Positions 1 to 8,950 are shown, numbered from the stretch's first letter. The stretch is DNA of 64,000 nucleotides from Neorhizobium sp. UBA3556 (GCA_002376235.1 DFNX01000016.1:1527249-1591248); one strand, 5' to 3'. The notes: generated by a model not told the origin, from the letters alone. Numbers and translations are program-made.

Positions 1-181
1 TCGAAAGCTCCGACACGTCGAGCACGACGGGACGGTCGAGAAAGAAGCCAGCCGAACGGGATGCAAGGTCGTCCAGGCGGACAAGCCATTGATCCAGCGG
101 AAGATCCGGTGAAAGAACGACCGCCAGGAACGAACGGCCCTTGATGCGAATGGAGCGAGCGTCTGTTAGCACTTTGGTCAT
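1..181 (-). CDS. minC: Septum site-determining protein MinC (N-terminal part, cut by window edge)
   Basis: Reading leftward from the ATG at 181, 60 codons are open to the window edge and begin MTKVLTDARSIRIKGRSF, followed by the FLAVVLSPDLPLDQW and FFLDRPVVLDVSEL stretches typical of the rhizobial MinC N-terminal domain. MinC inhibits FtsZ polymerisation away from midcell, delivered to the membrane by MinD. minD and minE would be expected further left, outside the window. Only the N-terminal domain is visible. In rhizobia minCDE is usually on a secondary replicon. Identification is from recognised sequence, not a search. Confidence 0.85.
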   Translation of the reverse strand, partial: MTKVLTDARSIRIKGRSFLAVVLSPDLPLDQWLVRLDDLASRSAGFFLDRPVVLDVSELS

Positions 182-223
182 CTACGTTAATAAATCGTTG
201 CCCGATCTCTACCGCTGAGATGG

Positions 224-238
224 TTAACAAATAGTTAA
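224..238 (-). promoter_or_regulatory. CtrA-type box upstream of minC
   Basis: TTAA (224-227), seven bases, then TTAA (235-238) is an exact match to the CtrA consensus TTAA-N7-TTAA, 43 bases upstream of the minC start. A second, degenerate copy (TTAA at 187-190, seven bases, then TTG) lies next to the start codon. CtrA is the master cell-cycle regulator of alphaproteobacteria. Binding is inferred from the motif alone. Confidence 0.5.
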
Positions 239-404
239 CGCGACCTGCCCAAGCCTTAAGATGCGGTAACGAACTCGGTTGGATTTGGGCCGCGAAAGCG
301 ATGCGCGAAACCTGAACCTTCAGCCTTGATCGAGGCTTATGCAGGCTTTCTTGAACACGCTTTTTTTCGAAACAGGCCGCACCGACCGATGCCGGTGAGG
401 CATG

Positions 405-440
405 AAAAAAAGCCGAAGCCGCGTCAAACGCGCCTTCGGC
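405..440 (-). terminator. Rho-independent terminator after the dehydrogenase operon
   Basis: On the minus strand GCCGAAGGCGCG pairs with CGCGGCTTCGGC (one bulge) around a short loop, followed by seven Ts. It lies about 40 bases past the stop codon at 480 and would end the leftward two-gene operon before minC. Confidence 0.8.
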
Positions 441-479
441 CAGGTCGATTTCGCTATATGTCGCCACCCGCGGAGAGAA

Positions 480-1370
480 TCAGCCCTTCGGATTGATGTT
501 CTCGAAATGCAGCAGAAGTCCGCTGTGGTCTTTTTCTCCTCCACCTTCGAAAACGAAGTCGGAAAATTCGCCTGTCACCGTCTGCGTCAAAGGCAGTTGC
601 AGCGACAGTTCCTTTGCCAGTGCCATGACCGTCTTCAGGTCCTTCAGCTGGTTATTCGAAGACCCGCCCGGCTCGAAATTCCGCTCCACCATGCGCGCAC
701 CATGCAGCTCCAGAATACGGCTTTCTGCAAAACCGCCGCGGATCGCATTGCGAAAAGCCTCGCGCGATGCGCCACCGGCCTGAACGAGGATCATCGCTTC
801 GGCGACAGCGCCGATCGTGACGGCCACGATCTGCTGGTTGGCGAGCTTGCAGACCTGCCCTGCCCCGCTCGGTCCCACATGCGTGACGCGACCGAGAACG
901 GCGAACACATCGGCAAGATCCGCAACCACATCGCCATCACCGCCCGCCATGATCGCGAGCGTGCCTGCATCAGCGCCAACGACGCCGCCGGACACCGGCG
1001 CATCGAGATGCCTTATGTCCTTCTCGGCCAGCCTGGTGGAATGATCACGGGCGATCGACGGCGCAATCGAACTAGTGTCGACGAGGACCGCCCCTTTTTT
1101 CATCGCATCCGCCACACCGCCATCGAACAACACCGCGCCGACAACATTGCCGTCGGTAAGCATGGTGAAGACGATATCGGCGTCGCGCACTGCTTCGGCC
1201 GCCGATGCGGCAACGACCGCACCATCGACCTCAAGAGGCTTAGCCTTTGCCGTGTCACGGTTCCAGACGGTGAGAGGGTAACCCGCGCGGACAAGCCGCC
1301 GCGCCATGGGCAATCCCATCAGGCCAAGCCCGAGAAAGGCGACGTTCTTTTTAGGCGTCTCGCCACTCAT
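480..1370 (-). CDS. NAD(P)-dependent beta-hydroxyacid dehydrogenase (3-hydroxyisobutyrate dehydrogenase / threonate dehydrogenase family)
   Basis: The 296-residue protein has the family length. The N-terminal Rossmann motif GLGLMG is near residues 15-20, the DAPVSGG substrate motif near 124, and the catalytic lysine sits in GAGQVCKLAN near 174. Members oxidise 3-hydroxyisobutyrate, tartronate semialdehyde, L-threonate or 4-carbon sugar acids. Its start overlaps the stop of the upstream DenD-like gene by 4 bases, so the two are translationally coupled. In threonate/erythronate loci a dehydrogenase of this family is paired with DenD, which favours a sugar-acid substrate over valine catabolism. 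The exact substrate cannot be read from the sequence. Confidence 0.8.
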   Translation of the reverse strand: MSGETPKKNVAFLGLGLMGLPMARRLVRAGYPLTVWNRDTAKAKPLEVDGAVVAASAAEAVRDADIVFTMLTDGNVVGAVLFDGGVADAMKKGAVLVDTSSIAPSIARDHSTRLAEKDIRHLDAPVSGGVVGADAGTLAIMAGGDGDVVADLADVFAVLGRVTHVGPSGAGQVCKLANQQIVAVTIGAVAEAMILVQAGGASREAFRNAIRGGFAESRILELHGARMVERNFEPGGSSNNQLKDLKTVMALAKELSLQLPLTQTVTGEFSDFVFEGGGEKDHSGLLLHFENINPKG

Positions 1371-2350
1371 AACTTCCCTCCCATTTCATCCTCGATATGG
1401 ACCTGGATGATCTCATCAAAATTCTTTTCAGACGTGAAACCGAGCTCGGTGGCGCGCTTGGCTTCAAAGCCCGGAGCCCAGCCGGCAACCATCTTCATGA
1501 TCATCTCGTCCGGCTGACGGCGAATAAGCTTCACCACATCTTCACCGGCCACTCGCCGCAACGCCTCGATCTGCTCGCCAACCGTCGCACTGACACCCGG
1601 CATGGAAAGGCTGCGGCGCCAACCGAGTTTCGACAAGTCCAGCCCTGCTCCATGGATGAGGAAACCGACTGCGGAACGCGGCGATGTATGCCAGTGGCGC
1701 ACGTCCTCCGAGACAGGTAGAATCGCCTCCTGTCCGACAAGCGGCTCGCGCAGGATGCCGGAAAAGAACCCAGAGGCCGCCTTGTTCGGCTTGCCTGGGC
1801 GGATGCAGACCGTCGGAAGACGGATGCCGATACCGTCGAAGAAACCGCGACGGCTGTAATCGGCAAGCAGAAGCTCGCTCATAGCCTTCTGCGTACCGTA
1901 GCTGGTCAGCGGCGTCAGGTGGAAATCATCGGGGATCGGATAAGGCAGTGGAGCACCAACAACCGCGATCGATGAGGTGAAGACGACTCGCGGAAAATAG
2001 CCATCCTTCTGGTTTTCAAGCCGGATTGCGTCGAACAGATAGCGCGTGCCATCGAGATTGATGCGATATCCCTTGTCGAAATCAAGTTCCGCTTCGCCCG
2101 AAACGATTGCCGCCAGATGGAAAATCACGTCCGGTCGCGTGGCGATGAGCTTTTCCGCCTCTCCGAGCAGGCTGAAATCCGAGGCGAGCGTCGTGACCTT
2201 GCCGGTAAAACCGGCAGGCTTTTCCGGCTCGATCACATCGACGAGCGTCAGCGCATCGACGGGCTCGCCGTGCAGCGAGCCTTCCGAAACGAGACGCTGG
2301 GTGAGCTTGCGACCGACCATGCCGGCAGCACCGATAACAAGAATATGCAT
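1367..2350 (-). CDS. denD: NAD-dependent epimerase/dehydratase, D-erythronate dehydrogenase-like (DenD)
   Basis: This is a 327-residue extended short-chain dehydrogenase. It has the NAD motif GAAGMVG at 7-13, the FHLAA motif near 77-81, Ser in FTSSIAV near 126, and the catalytic YGTQK at 151-155. I chose the ATG at 2350 because GGGAGGAAAC precedes it, and the longer frame to 2455 has no ribosome site. DenD oxidises D-erythronate at C3. The kinase (OtnK) and aldolase (OtnC) that normally complete the erythronate pathway are absent here, so it may act on another sugar acid. The gene heads the leftward operon, divergent from the FAD oxidase at 2534. Confidence 0.75.
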   Translation of the reverse strand: MHILVIGAAGMVGRKLTQRLVSEGSLHGEPVDALTLVDVIEPEKPAGFTGKVTTLASDFSLLGEAEKLIATRPDVIFHLAAIVSGEAELDFDKGYRINLDGTRYLFDAIRLENQKDGYFPRVVFTSSIAVVGAPLPYPIPDDFHLTPLTSYGTQKAMSELLLADYSRRGFFDGIGIRLPTVCIRPGKPNKAASGFFSGILREPLVGQEAILPVSEDVRHWHTSPRSAVGFLIHGAGLDLSKLGWRRSLSMPGVSATVGEQIEALRRVAGEDVVKLIRRQPDEMIMKMVAGWAPGFEAKRATELGFTSEKNFDEIIQVHIEDEMGGKL

Positions 2351-2533
2351 GTTTCCTCCCATACACCCGTGGATACCCCACGAATTTCCTCTTGTAAGGT
2401 TGTCTGATAACCCTGTATGGTCTGTTTGGAAATAGAAGAGTTCGTCATCAGGCAAAAAAGCCGCCGGCGAAAACTGACGTGAGGCTTTGGACTGCCGGAG
2501 AAAATCCGGGCACTCCTGGGGAGGAGAGACTAC

Positions 2534-3979
2534 ATGACGGACGTTTCGGGCTCGATCGCCGAGCAGCGCATTTCGCTATGCGCGGTTCTGGGCGAAGACC
2601 TTGTCCTGACCAATTCCGAAGACATGCTGCAATATTGCCGCGACTGGCACGGCGACGTGACCAGCGCTGCCGTTGCTGTCATCCGCCCGCGCTCGACTGA
2701 GGATGTGCAGGCAGCGGTCAAGGCCTGCCGCGATCTCGGCCTGAAAATCGTGCCTCAGGGCGGCAATACCGGCCTAGTCCTCGGCGGCATACCGGATGAG
2801 CCCGAACGCCAGGTCGTGCTGACGCTGGAGCGCATGAACCGGATCCGCAACATCGACAGCGACGATTTTTCCGCCGTAGTCGAAGCCGGATGCGTGCTGG
2901 CAGAACTCAAGGACATGATTGCCGAGAAGGGCATGTTCTTCCCGCTCGCGCTCGGTGCGCAGGGCAGCTGCCGCATCGGCGGCAACGTCTCCACCAATGC
3001 CGGCGGCATCAACGTGCTGCGCTATGGCATGACCCGCGAACTGGTTCTTGGGCTTGAAGTCGTTCTCCCCGATGGCAGCGTTTTCGACGGCCTGTCGACG
3101 CTACGCAAGGACAATCGCGGACTGGACCTGAAACAGCTCTTCATTGGCGCGGAAGGCACGCTCGGCATCATCACCGCCGTCTCGGTGAAGCTCACACCCT
3201 ATCCCGACAATGTCGCGACGGCCCTTCTCGCGCTGAATTCGCTCGATGACGCGATCACGCTCTACCGCCGCGCCCGCCGCGATTGCTGCGACCTGATGTC
3301 AGCCTTCGAATTCATGCCGCCGCTCGCTTTCACACTTGCGAAGGAAGCCATGCCGGACCTGCCGATCCCGCTTTCGGGCGATTATCCCGCCTATGTGCTG
3401 ATGGAGATTTCCGGCTCCGGGCTCGTCGATATCGACGACCTGATGCACCGTTTCCTCGAAGGCGTCATGGGCGACGAGCTGGTGGTCGACGGCACGATTG
3501 CCACCTCTCAGGCGCAGGCCCGCAATCTCTGGCTCATCCGCGAAGGCATGAACGAGGGCCAGGCCAAGCGCGGCGCCCATATGCGCACCGACATCTCGGT
3601 ATCGCTGTCGCAGCTTGCCGCCTTCGTGGTTGATGCCGAAGCAGCCGTCGCGGAAGCCCTGCCCGATTGCATCAGCGTTTCCTACGGCCATGTCGGTGAC
3701 GGCAACGTGCACCTCAACGTCCTGCCGCCCAACGGCTCGACCATCGAGGAACGCCACGACCTGATCTATAAGGCCAAGAAGGTGGTCAACGTCGTGGTCG
3801 ACAAATACAACGGCAGCATCAGCGCCGAACACGGCATCGGACGCCTGAAACGCGAGGACTTCGAGGAGCGCCTTTCGGCCACCAAGCGGAACCTTCTCGT
3901 TGCCATCAAGAAGGCAGTCGACCCAGACCTTCTGCTCAACCCCCATTGCCAAATCGACCTTGGCGCGGATATTCGCTAG
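2534..3979 (+). CDS. FAD-linked D-2-hydroxyacid dehydrogenase (GlcD/DLD family)
   Basis: The protein has 481 residues. The FAD_binding_4 domain carries GGNTG at 76-80, GGNVSTNAGG at 149-158 and GAEGTLGI at 205-212. The C-terminal oxidase domain carries GHVGDGNVHLNVLP near 390 and SAEHGIGRLK near 430, which hold the metal/substrate-binding histidines. The family oxidises D-lactate, glycolate or D-2-hydroxyglutarate to 2-oxoacids. The start follows GGGGAGGAG. It is 24 bases upstream of the GntR regulator and within the sugar-acid locus, so it may oxidise a 2-hydroxyacid released from the sugar acid, such as glycolate or D-lactate (inference). Confidence 0.85.
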   Translation: MTDVSGSIAEQRISLCAVLGEDLVLTNSEDMLQYCRDWHGDVTSAAVAVIRPRSTEDVQAAVKACRDLGLKIVPQGGNTGLVLGGIPDEPERQVVLTLERMNRIRNIDSDDFSAVVEAGCVLAELKDMIAEKGMFFPLALGAQGSCRIGGNVSTNAGGINVLRYGMTRELVLGLEVVLPDGSVFDGLSTLRKDNRGLDLKQLFIGAEGTLGIITAVSVKLTPYPDNVATALLALNSLDDAITLYRRARRDCCDLMSAFEFMPPLAFTLAKEAMPDLPIPLSGDYPAYVLMEISGSGLVDIDDLMHRFLEGVMGDELVVDGTIATSQAQARNLWLIREGMNEGQAKRGAHMRTDISVSLSQLAAFVVDAEAAVAEALPDCISVSYGHVGDGNVHLNVLPPNGSTIEERHDLIYKAKKVVNVVVDKYNGSISAEHGIGRLKREDFEERLSATKRNLLVAIKKAVDPDLLLNPHCQIDLGADIR

Positions 3980-4003
3980 CCATCACAAGGAGCAAAATCC
4001 GCC

Positions 4004-4717
4004 ATGGCCGATTTCACCCAGATCAGACGAAGCGAGCACCTGCCGACCCGCATCGCCGCCGAAATCGGCCGGGAAATTTCCGATGGCAGCATCGCTCCGG
4101 GCCATAAACTGCCGACCGAACATATTCTGGCCCAGACGTTCGGCGTCAGCCGTTCGGTCGTGCGCGAGGCGATCGCCCATCTGCGCAATGAGGGACTGGT
4201 GGAAACCCGTCAGGGCGTCGGCGCATTCGCCACCGAACTGGCGCAACGTCAGTCGCTCCGCATTGAGACAGGACCGCCGGAAGACAAGGAAGCCTTTCGG
4301 GATCTGTTCCAGGTGCGCTTCGCGCTGGAAACCGAAGCCGCCGGACTGGCTGCCCTCCACCATTCACGCGAAGATCTCGCCAGGCTCGACGCGATCCTGG
4401 CGCAGATGACCGGCGCGGAGAAATGGGGCGACCAGGGCATCGTCGCGGATCTGGCTTTCCATCGTGCAGTCGCCGCCGCCACCCATAACGAATATTTCCA
4501 GCAATTCGTCGGCTTCATCACCGAACGGACGCATGTGGCGATCAACGCCGCCCGCGCCGCTGCAATCTTGGAGGAGATCGTAGAGGTGACCATCGCCGAG
4601 CATGTCGCCATCCGCGATGCGATCGCAACGGGCGAACCGGCTGCGGCCAAGACCGCAATGAAGCGCCATCTCAACGGCGCGGCACGTCGTCTGAATCTCG
4701 AATTGGCAATGAGCTGA
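4004..4717 (+). CDS. GntR-family transcriptional regulator, FCD (FadR-like) subgroup
   Basis: The 237-residue protein has an N-terminal winged helix (residues about 12-75; LPTEHILAQTFGVSRSVVRE is the recognition region) and a C-terminal all-helical FCD ligand domain whose spaced Asp/His residues usually bind a metal and a small carboxylate. It is preceded by AAGGAG. It stands between the FAD oxidase and the FAH/TRAP genes. The perfect 18-bp palindrome 85 bases downstream of its stop is the obvious operator. It is therefore probably a repressor released by a sugar acid or its 2-keto-3-deoxy product. Confidence 0.9.
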   Translation: MADFTQIRRSEHLPTRIAAEIGREISDGSIAPGHKLPTEHILAQTFGVSRSVVREAIAHLRNEGLVETRQGVGAFATELAQRQSLRIETGPPEDKEAFRDLFQVRFALETEAAGLAALHHSREDLARLDAILAQMTGAEKWGDQGIVADLAFHRAVAAATHNEYFQQFVGFITERTHVAINAARAAAILEEIVEVTIAEHVAIRDAIATGEPAAAKTAMKRHLNGAARRLNLELAMS

Positions 4718-4801
4718 CGAAAAGCCGGAGTGCTTTTCCACCCGCATGTTAAAGTGTAGTTCTAGACAAAACGCAAAAGTCACACTAAAACACTTCTAAC
4801 G

Positions 4802-4819
4802 TTGTCAGACATCTGACAA
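4802..4819. promoter_or_regulatory. Probable GntR operator (18-bp perfect palindrome)
   Basis: TTGTCAGA (4802-4809), CA, TCTGACAA (4812-4819) is a perfect 8-bp inverted repeat with a 2-base spacer, centred 54 bases upstream of the FAH-family start codon. Size and symmetry fit FadR-type GntR operators, and the regulator gene is immediately upstream. A weaker relative (TTGTCTGA, near 2402) occurs in the divergent promoter region at 2351-2533. Confidence 0.6.
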
Positions 4820-4864
4820 TGCCGGGAAAGGTGGAGGCCTTATCCTGAACATGGGAGGATTTCT

Positions 4865-6025
4865 TTGGCATATCAGCATGCCCTGTCGTCGCATATCGTC
4901 TTGCCGGAGGATGCGTCGAGCGCGTTTCTGGTCGGTCGCGTATGGTCGAACGCCGCCGCCGGCCCTTGCCCGGTGCTATTCTCGAATGGACATCTCCTGG
5001 ACCTCTCGTCCCTGGCGCCGACCCTGTCTGCGCTGCTGGAGATCGACGATCTCGTTGGAAAACTATCGACCCCTTCTTCCTTTCCCGATCTCGGAAGCCT
5101 CGATGACTTCCTAAGCGGCAAGGCCGGAGAGCTTCTGGCGCCTGCCGACCTGCAGGCGATCAAGGCAGCCGGCGTCACTTTCGCCGACAGCATGCTGGAG
5201 CGGGTGATCGAGGAACAGGCCAAGGGTGACCCGCTTCACGCCCAGGAAATCCGCGGCCGTCTCGCCCCGGTTCTCGGCGACAACCTGAAGGGCCTCGTCG
5301 CAGGTTCGGAAAAGGCCGCCGAAGTGAAGCGCCTGCTGCAGGATATGGGCCTCTGGTCGCAATATCTCGAAGTCGGCATCGGCCCTGATGCGGAAATCTT
5401 CACCAAGGCCCAGCCCATGTCGTCGGTCGGCTGCGGCGCTGATGTCGGTATCCATCCGAAATCGGACTGGAACAATCCGGAGCCGGAAGTCGTGCTCGCC
5501 ATCACCTCGAAGGGCGAGATCATCGGCGCAACGCTCGGAAACGACGTCAACCTGCGTGATTTCGAAGGCCGCTCGGCGCTGCTTTTGAGCAAGGCGAAGG
5601 ACAACAACGCCTCCTGTTCGATTGGCCCGTTCATCCGCCTGTTCGACGGAAAATTCACCATCGACGACGTCAAGTCGGCCGAGATCAGCCTGTCGGTCAA
5701 GGGCGAGGACGGTTTCGAGATGACCGGTGTCAGCCCGTTGAAGGCGATCAGCCGTTCGCCGGAAAACCTGACGTCACAGCTTTTGAACCGCAACCATCAA
5801 TATCCTGATGGCGCGCTGTTCTTCCTCGGCACCATGTTTGCGCCGGTCAAGGATCGTCGCGGCAAGGGCTTGGGCTTCACTCACGAGATCGGCGACATCG
5901 TCGAGATTTCCAGCCCCAAACTCGGGCGGCTGGTCAACCGGGTGGAGCACAGCGACACCTGCCCCGAATGGACATTCGGGATAACCGCGCTGATGAAAAA
6001 TCTGGCCACGCGCGGTCTTTTGTAA
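4865..6025 (+). CDS. Fumarylacetoacetate hydrolase-family enzyme (large form, possible 2-keto-3-deoxy sugar-acid dehydratase/hydrolase)
   Basis: The 386-residue protein carries the FAH fold in its C-terminal two thirds, with SVGCGADVGIHPKSDWNNPE and a metal-site PEPEVVL segment near 200-210, GATLGNDVNLRD near 222 and NNASCSIGPFIRLFD near 248. It is longer than ordinary FAH proteins and matches the group of about 390 residues known from non-phosphorylative pentonate pathways, where members dehydrate 2-keto-3-deoxy-pentonates. The start is TTG, chosen because GGGAGGA lies six bases upstream. It is the first gene of an operon with the TRAP transporter. The family assignment is firm and the substrate is inferred. 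Confidence 0.75.
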   Translation: MAYQHALSSHIVLPEDASSAFLVGRVWSNAAAGPCPVLFSNGHLLDLSSLAPTLSALLEIDDLVGKLSTPSSFPDLGSLDDFLSGKAGELLAPADLQAIKAAGVTFADSMLERVIEEQAKGDPLHAQEIRGRLAPVLGDNLKGLVAGSEKAAEVKRLLQDMGLWSQYLEVGIGPDAEIFTKAQPMSSVGCGADVGIHPKSDWNNPEPEVVLAITSKGEIIGATLGNDVNLRDFEGRSALLLSKAKDNNASCSIGPFIRLFDGKFTIDDVKSAEISLSVKGEDGFEMTGVSPLKAISRSPENLTSQLLNRNHQYPDGALFFLGTMFAPVKDRRGKGLGFTHEIGDIVEISSPKLGRLVNRVEHSDTCPEWTFGITALMKNLATRGLL

Positions 6026-6044
6026 GGGCATCAGGGAGGAGCAA

Positions 6045-6578
6045 ATGCAAAAGATTACCGATCTCTTCTACAGGTTCCTTGAGATCCTGCTGATCCTGCT
6101 TCTGGCAGGCATGGCCCTGATGGTGTTCGGCAACGTGGTGCTGCGTTACGGCTTCAACTCGGGCCTCAACATCTCCGACGAAATGTCGCGCTATTTCTTC
6201 GTCTGGCTTACCTTCATCGGCGCGGTCGTCGCCTTCCGCGAACACGGTCACCTTGGCGTCGAGACGCTTGTGGCACTGTTCGGCCGCAAGGGCCGGATCC
6301 TCTGTATGATCCTGTCCAACCTGACGATCATCCTGTGTTCCGCCATCTTCTTCTGGGGCACCTGGGTCCAGCTGCCGATCAATTCCAGCATGGTTGCACC
6401 CGTCACCGGCATTTCCATGGCCTGGGTCTATGGTACCGGCTTCTTCACCGGCGCCGGCTGCGTCCTGATCGCACTCGAACGGATCATCCGTCTCGTGACC
6501 GGCCGTATCACGGATGATGAAATCGCCGCCTTCGCAGGTGAGAACATGACGATCGAGCAGATGGCGGAGCGTACCTGA
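6045..6578 (+). CDS. TRAP transporter small permease (DctQ family)
   Basis: The 177-residue protein has four predicted membrane helices: about residues 10-35, 45-65 (with the typical SRYFFVWLTFIGA motif), 85-108 and 125-148. It forms the membrane complex with the DctM protein that follows, and imports carboxylates or sugar acids with sodium. The start follows GGGAGGAG, 19 bases behind the FAH-family gene. The acidic cytoplasmic tail ends one base before the next start. Confidence 0.92.
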   Translation: MQKITDLFYRFLEILLILLLAGMALMVFGNVVLRYGFNSGLNISDEMSRYFFVWLTFIGAVVAFREHGHLGVETLVALFGRKGRILCMILSNLTIILCSAIFFWGTWVQLPINSSMVAPVTGISMAWVYGTGFFTGAGCVLIALERIIRLVTGRITDDEIAAFAGENMTIEQMAERT

Positions 6579-6579
6579 C

Positions 6580-7857
6580 ATGACCCTTTTCGTATTCGTC
6601 GGCTCCCTGCTCGGAGCCATGGCGATCGGTGTACCCGTCGCCTTTTCGCTGATGTTCTGCGGTGTCATCCTCATGTGGTACATGGGCATGTTTAATTCGC
6701 AGATCATCGCCCAGAACATGATCGCGGGTGCTGATACCTTCACCCTGCTTGCCATCCCCTTCTTCATTCTCGCCGGCGAATTGATGAATTCCGGCGGCCT
6801 GTCGAAGCGCATCATCGACTTCGCCATCGCACTGGTCGGCCATATCCGCGGCGGCCTCGGCATCGTGGCGATCGTCGCCGCCGTCATCATGGCCTCGATC
6901 TCCGGTTCGGCCGCTGCCGATACCGCAGCCTTGGCCGCGATCCTGATCCCGATGATGGCCAAGGCCGGGTACAACATCCCGCGTTCGGGTGGCCTGATCG
7001 CCGCTGGCGGTATCATCGCTCCAGTCATCCCGCCATCCATGGCCTTCATCGTCTTTGGCGTGGCGGCAAACGTCTCGATCACCCAGCTTTTCATGGCCGG
7101 TATCGTGCCCGGCCTGCTGATGGGCATCTCGCTGGTCGGTACCTGGCTTTTCGTTGTCCGCAAGGACAATATCCAGCCGCTGCCGAAAGCATCGGGCAAG
7201 GAACGTCTTAACGCCACCGGTCGCGCGCTCTGGGCGCTCGGCATGCCGGTCATCATCCTCGGCGGCATCAAGGCCGGCGTCGTGACACCGACGGAAGCAG
7301 CAGTCGTTGCCGCAGTCTATGCGCTCTTCGTCGGCATGTTCATTTACCGGGAGCTAAAACCGTCCGAACTGGCGCATGTCTTTCTGCGCGCAGCCAAGAC
7401 GACCGCTGTCATCATGTTCCTTGTTTGCGCCGCACTGGTTTCGGCCTGGCTGATCACTGCGGCCAACATTCCGGCGGAAATCACCGGTTATATCGAACCG
7501 CTGATCGATCGCCCGAAGCTCCTGATGCTCGCCATCATGATCCTCGTACTGGTCGTCGGCACGGCGCTCGACCTGACGCCGACCATCCTGATCCTGACGC
7601 CTGTCCTGATGCCGATCGTCAAGCAGGCGGGCATTGATCCGGTCTATTTCGGTGTGATGTTCATCATGAACAATTGCATCGGTCTCATCACGCCGCCGGT
7701 TGGCGTCGTGCTCAATGTCGTCAGCGGGGTCGGGAGGATTCCGCTGGGTAAGGTCACAGGTGGCGTCATGCCATTCCTGCTGGCCCAGACGCTATTGCTG
7801 CTCCTGCTCGTCGCGTTTCCCGAAATCGTGACCGTGCCGGCGCAATGGTTGCGTTGA
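6580..7857 (+). CDS. TRAP transporter large permease (DctM family)
   Basis: The 425-residue protein is very hydrophobic, with about 12 membrane segments. Recognisable DctM stretches include FFILAGELMNSGGLSKRI near 65-82, SISGSAAADTAALAAILIP near 107-125 and the ITPPVGVVLNV motif near 371. It is the substrate-translocating subunit. The gene starts one base after the small permease stop, so expression is coupled. The cargo is delivered by the binding protein at 7909 and, from context, is probably a sugar acid. Confidence 0.95.
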   Translation: MTLFVFVGSLLGAMAIGVPVAFSLMFCGVILMWYMGMFNSQIIAQNMIAGADTFTLLAIPFFILAGELMNSGGLSKRIIDFAIALVGHIRGGLGIVAIVAAVIMASISGSAAADTAALAAILIPMMAKAGYNIPRSGGLIAAGGIIAPVIPPSMAFIVFGVAANVSITQLFMAGIVPGLLMGISLVGTWLFVVRKDNIQPLPKASGKERLNATGRALWALGMPVIILGGIKAGVVTPTEAAVVAAVYALFVGMFIYRELKPSELAHVFLRAAKTTAVIMFLVCAALVSAWLITAANIPAEITGYIEPLIDRPKLLMLAIMILVLVVGTALDLTPTILILTPVLMPIVKQAGIDPVYFGVMFIMNNCIGLITPPVGVVLNVVSGVGRIPLGKVTGGVMPFLLAQTLLLLLLVAFPEIVTVPAQWLR

Positions 7858-7908
7858 CCGACAGGTGTTTCACTCCTTCAATTTAACGTCCAACTGGGAG
7901 GACTAACC

Positions 7909-8916
7909 ATGAAGAAACTTCTTTTCGCAACAACCGCACTGGCGATGGCGATTACGGGATCGGCTCCGGCCTTTGCCGAATTCAACAGCCGCAACATCCG
8001 CGTTTCGAACGGCATCAATGCCGACCACCCGGTCGGCAACGGTATCAAGGCCATGCAGGAATGCCTGGACGAGAAGTCGGGCGGCAAGCTGAAACTGACT
8101 GCCTTCTGGGGCGGCGCGCTCGGCGGCGACCTTCAGGCAACCCAGGCGCTGCGTTCCGGCGTTCAGGAAGCCGTCGTCACCTCGTCCTCGCCGCTGGTCG
8201 GCATCATTCCGGCACTCGGCGTCTTCGACCTTCCCTTCCTGTTCTCAACCCCGCAGGAAGCCTACAAGGTTCTCGACGGCAAGTTCGGCGACTCGATGAA
8301 CGAGAAGCTCGATGCGGCAGGCCTCGTCAATCTCGCTTACTGGGAAAACGGTTTCCGCAACCTGTCGAACTCGCAGCATCCGGTGACCAAGTGGGAAGAT
8401 TTCTCGGGCCTCAAGGTCCGCGTCATGCAGAACAACATCTTCCTCGACACATTCCAGAACCTCGGCGCCAACGCCACCCCGATGGCCTTCGGTGAAGTCT
8501 ATTCGGCGCTGGAAACCAAGGCGATCGACGCGCAGGAAAACCCCTATGTGACGATCGACACGTCGAAATTCTTCGAAGTGCAGAAATACATCACCGAGAC
8601 GAACCACGCCTACACGCCGTTCCTCTTCCTCTTTTCCAAGGCGATCTTCAACACCTACGACCCGGAAGAACAGCAGGCCCTGCGTGACTGCGCCGTCGTC
8701 GGCCGTGATGTCGAGCGTCAGGTCATCGCCGACCTGAACAAGAAGTCGCTGGAAAAGATCAAGGAAGCGGGTCTGGAAGTGAACCAGCTTTCGCCGGAAG
8801 AGCAAACCCGCATCCGCGAGAAGTCGATGGTCGTTTATGAAAAGCACAAAGCCGCGATCGGCGCCGACGTTGTCGACGGTATCCTCGCCGAGCTGAAAAC
8901 CATCCGCGGTAACTGA
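7909..8916 (+). CDS. TRAP transporter periplasmic solute-binding protein (DctP family)
   Basis: The 335-residue protein begins with a Sec signal peptide (MKKLL, hydrophobic core, ending near AFA at 21-23). DctP features include GGALGGDLQATQALRSG and, near residue 165-200, RVMQNNIFLDTFQNLGANATPM-type and EVYSALETKAIDAQENP segments. In this family an arginine in the RV-Q motif binds the ligand carboxylate. It is preceded by GGGAGGACTAACC. It comes after both permease genes and is followed by a strong terminator, so it closes the operon. Confidence 0.93.
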   Translation: MKKLLFATTALAMAITGSAPAFAEFNSRNIRVSNGINADHPVGNGIKAMQECLDEKSGGKLKLTAFWGGALGGDLQATQALRSGVQEAVVTSSSPLVGIIPALGVFDLPFLFSTPQEAYKVLDGKFGDSMNEKLDAAGLVNLAYWENGFRNLSNSQHPVTKWEDFSGLKVRVMQNNIFLDTFQNLGANATPMAFGEVYSALETKAIDAQENPYVTIDTSKFFEVQKYITETNHAYTPFLFLFSKAIFNTYDPEEQQALRDCAVVGRDVERQVIADLNKKSLEKIKEAGLEVNQLSPEEQTRIREKSMVVYEKHKAAIGADVVDGILAELKTIRGN

Positions 8917-8950
8917 TCCGGCTACACTCCCCGGAAAAGCTGCCGTGAGT

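Noticed and set aside
402..1517. 371-codon plus-strand frame over the terminator and the dehydrogenase gene
   Set aside because: It overlaps a rho-independent terminator and a clear minus-strand enzyme gene; the translation shows no family features.
2399..2420. Possible second GntR operator (TTGTCTGATAACC) upstream of the FAD oxidase
   Set aside because: Only a half-site matches the palindrome at 4802-4819 and the second half is not symmetric, so I keep it as a weak relative only.
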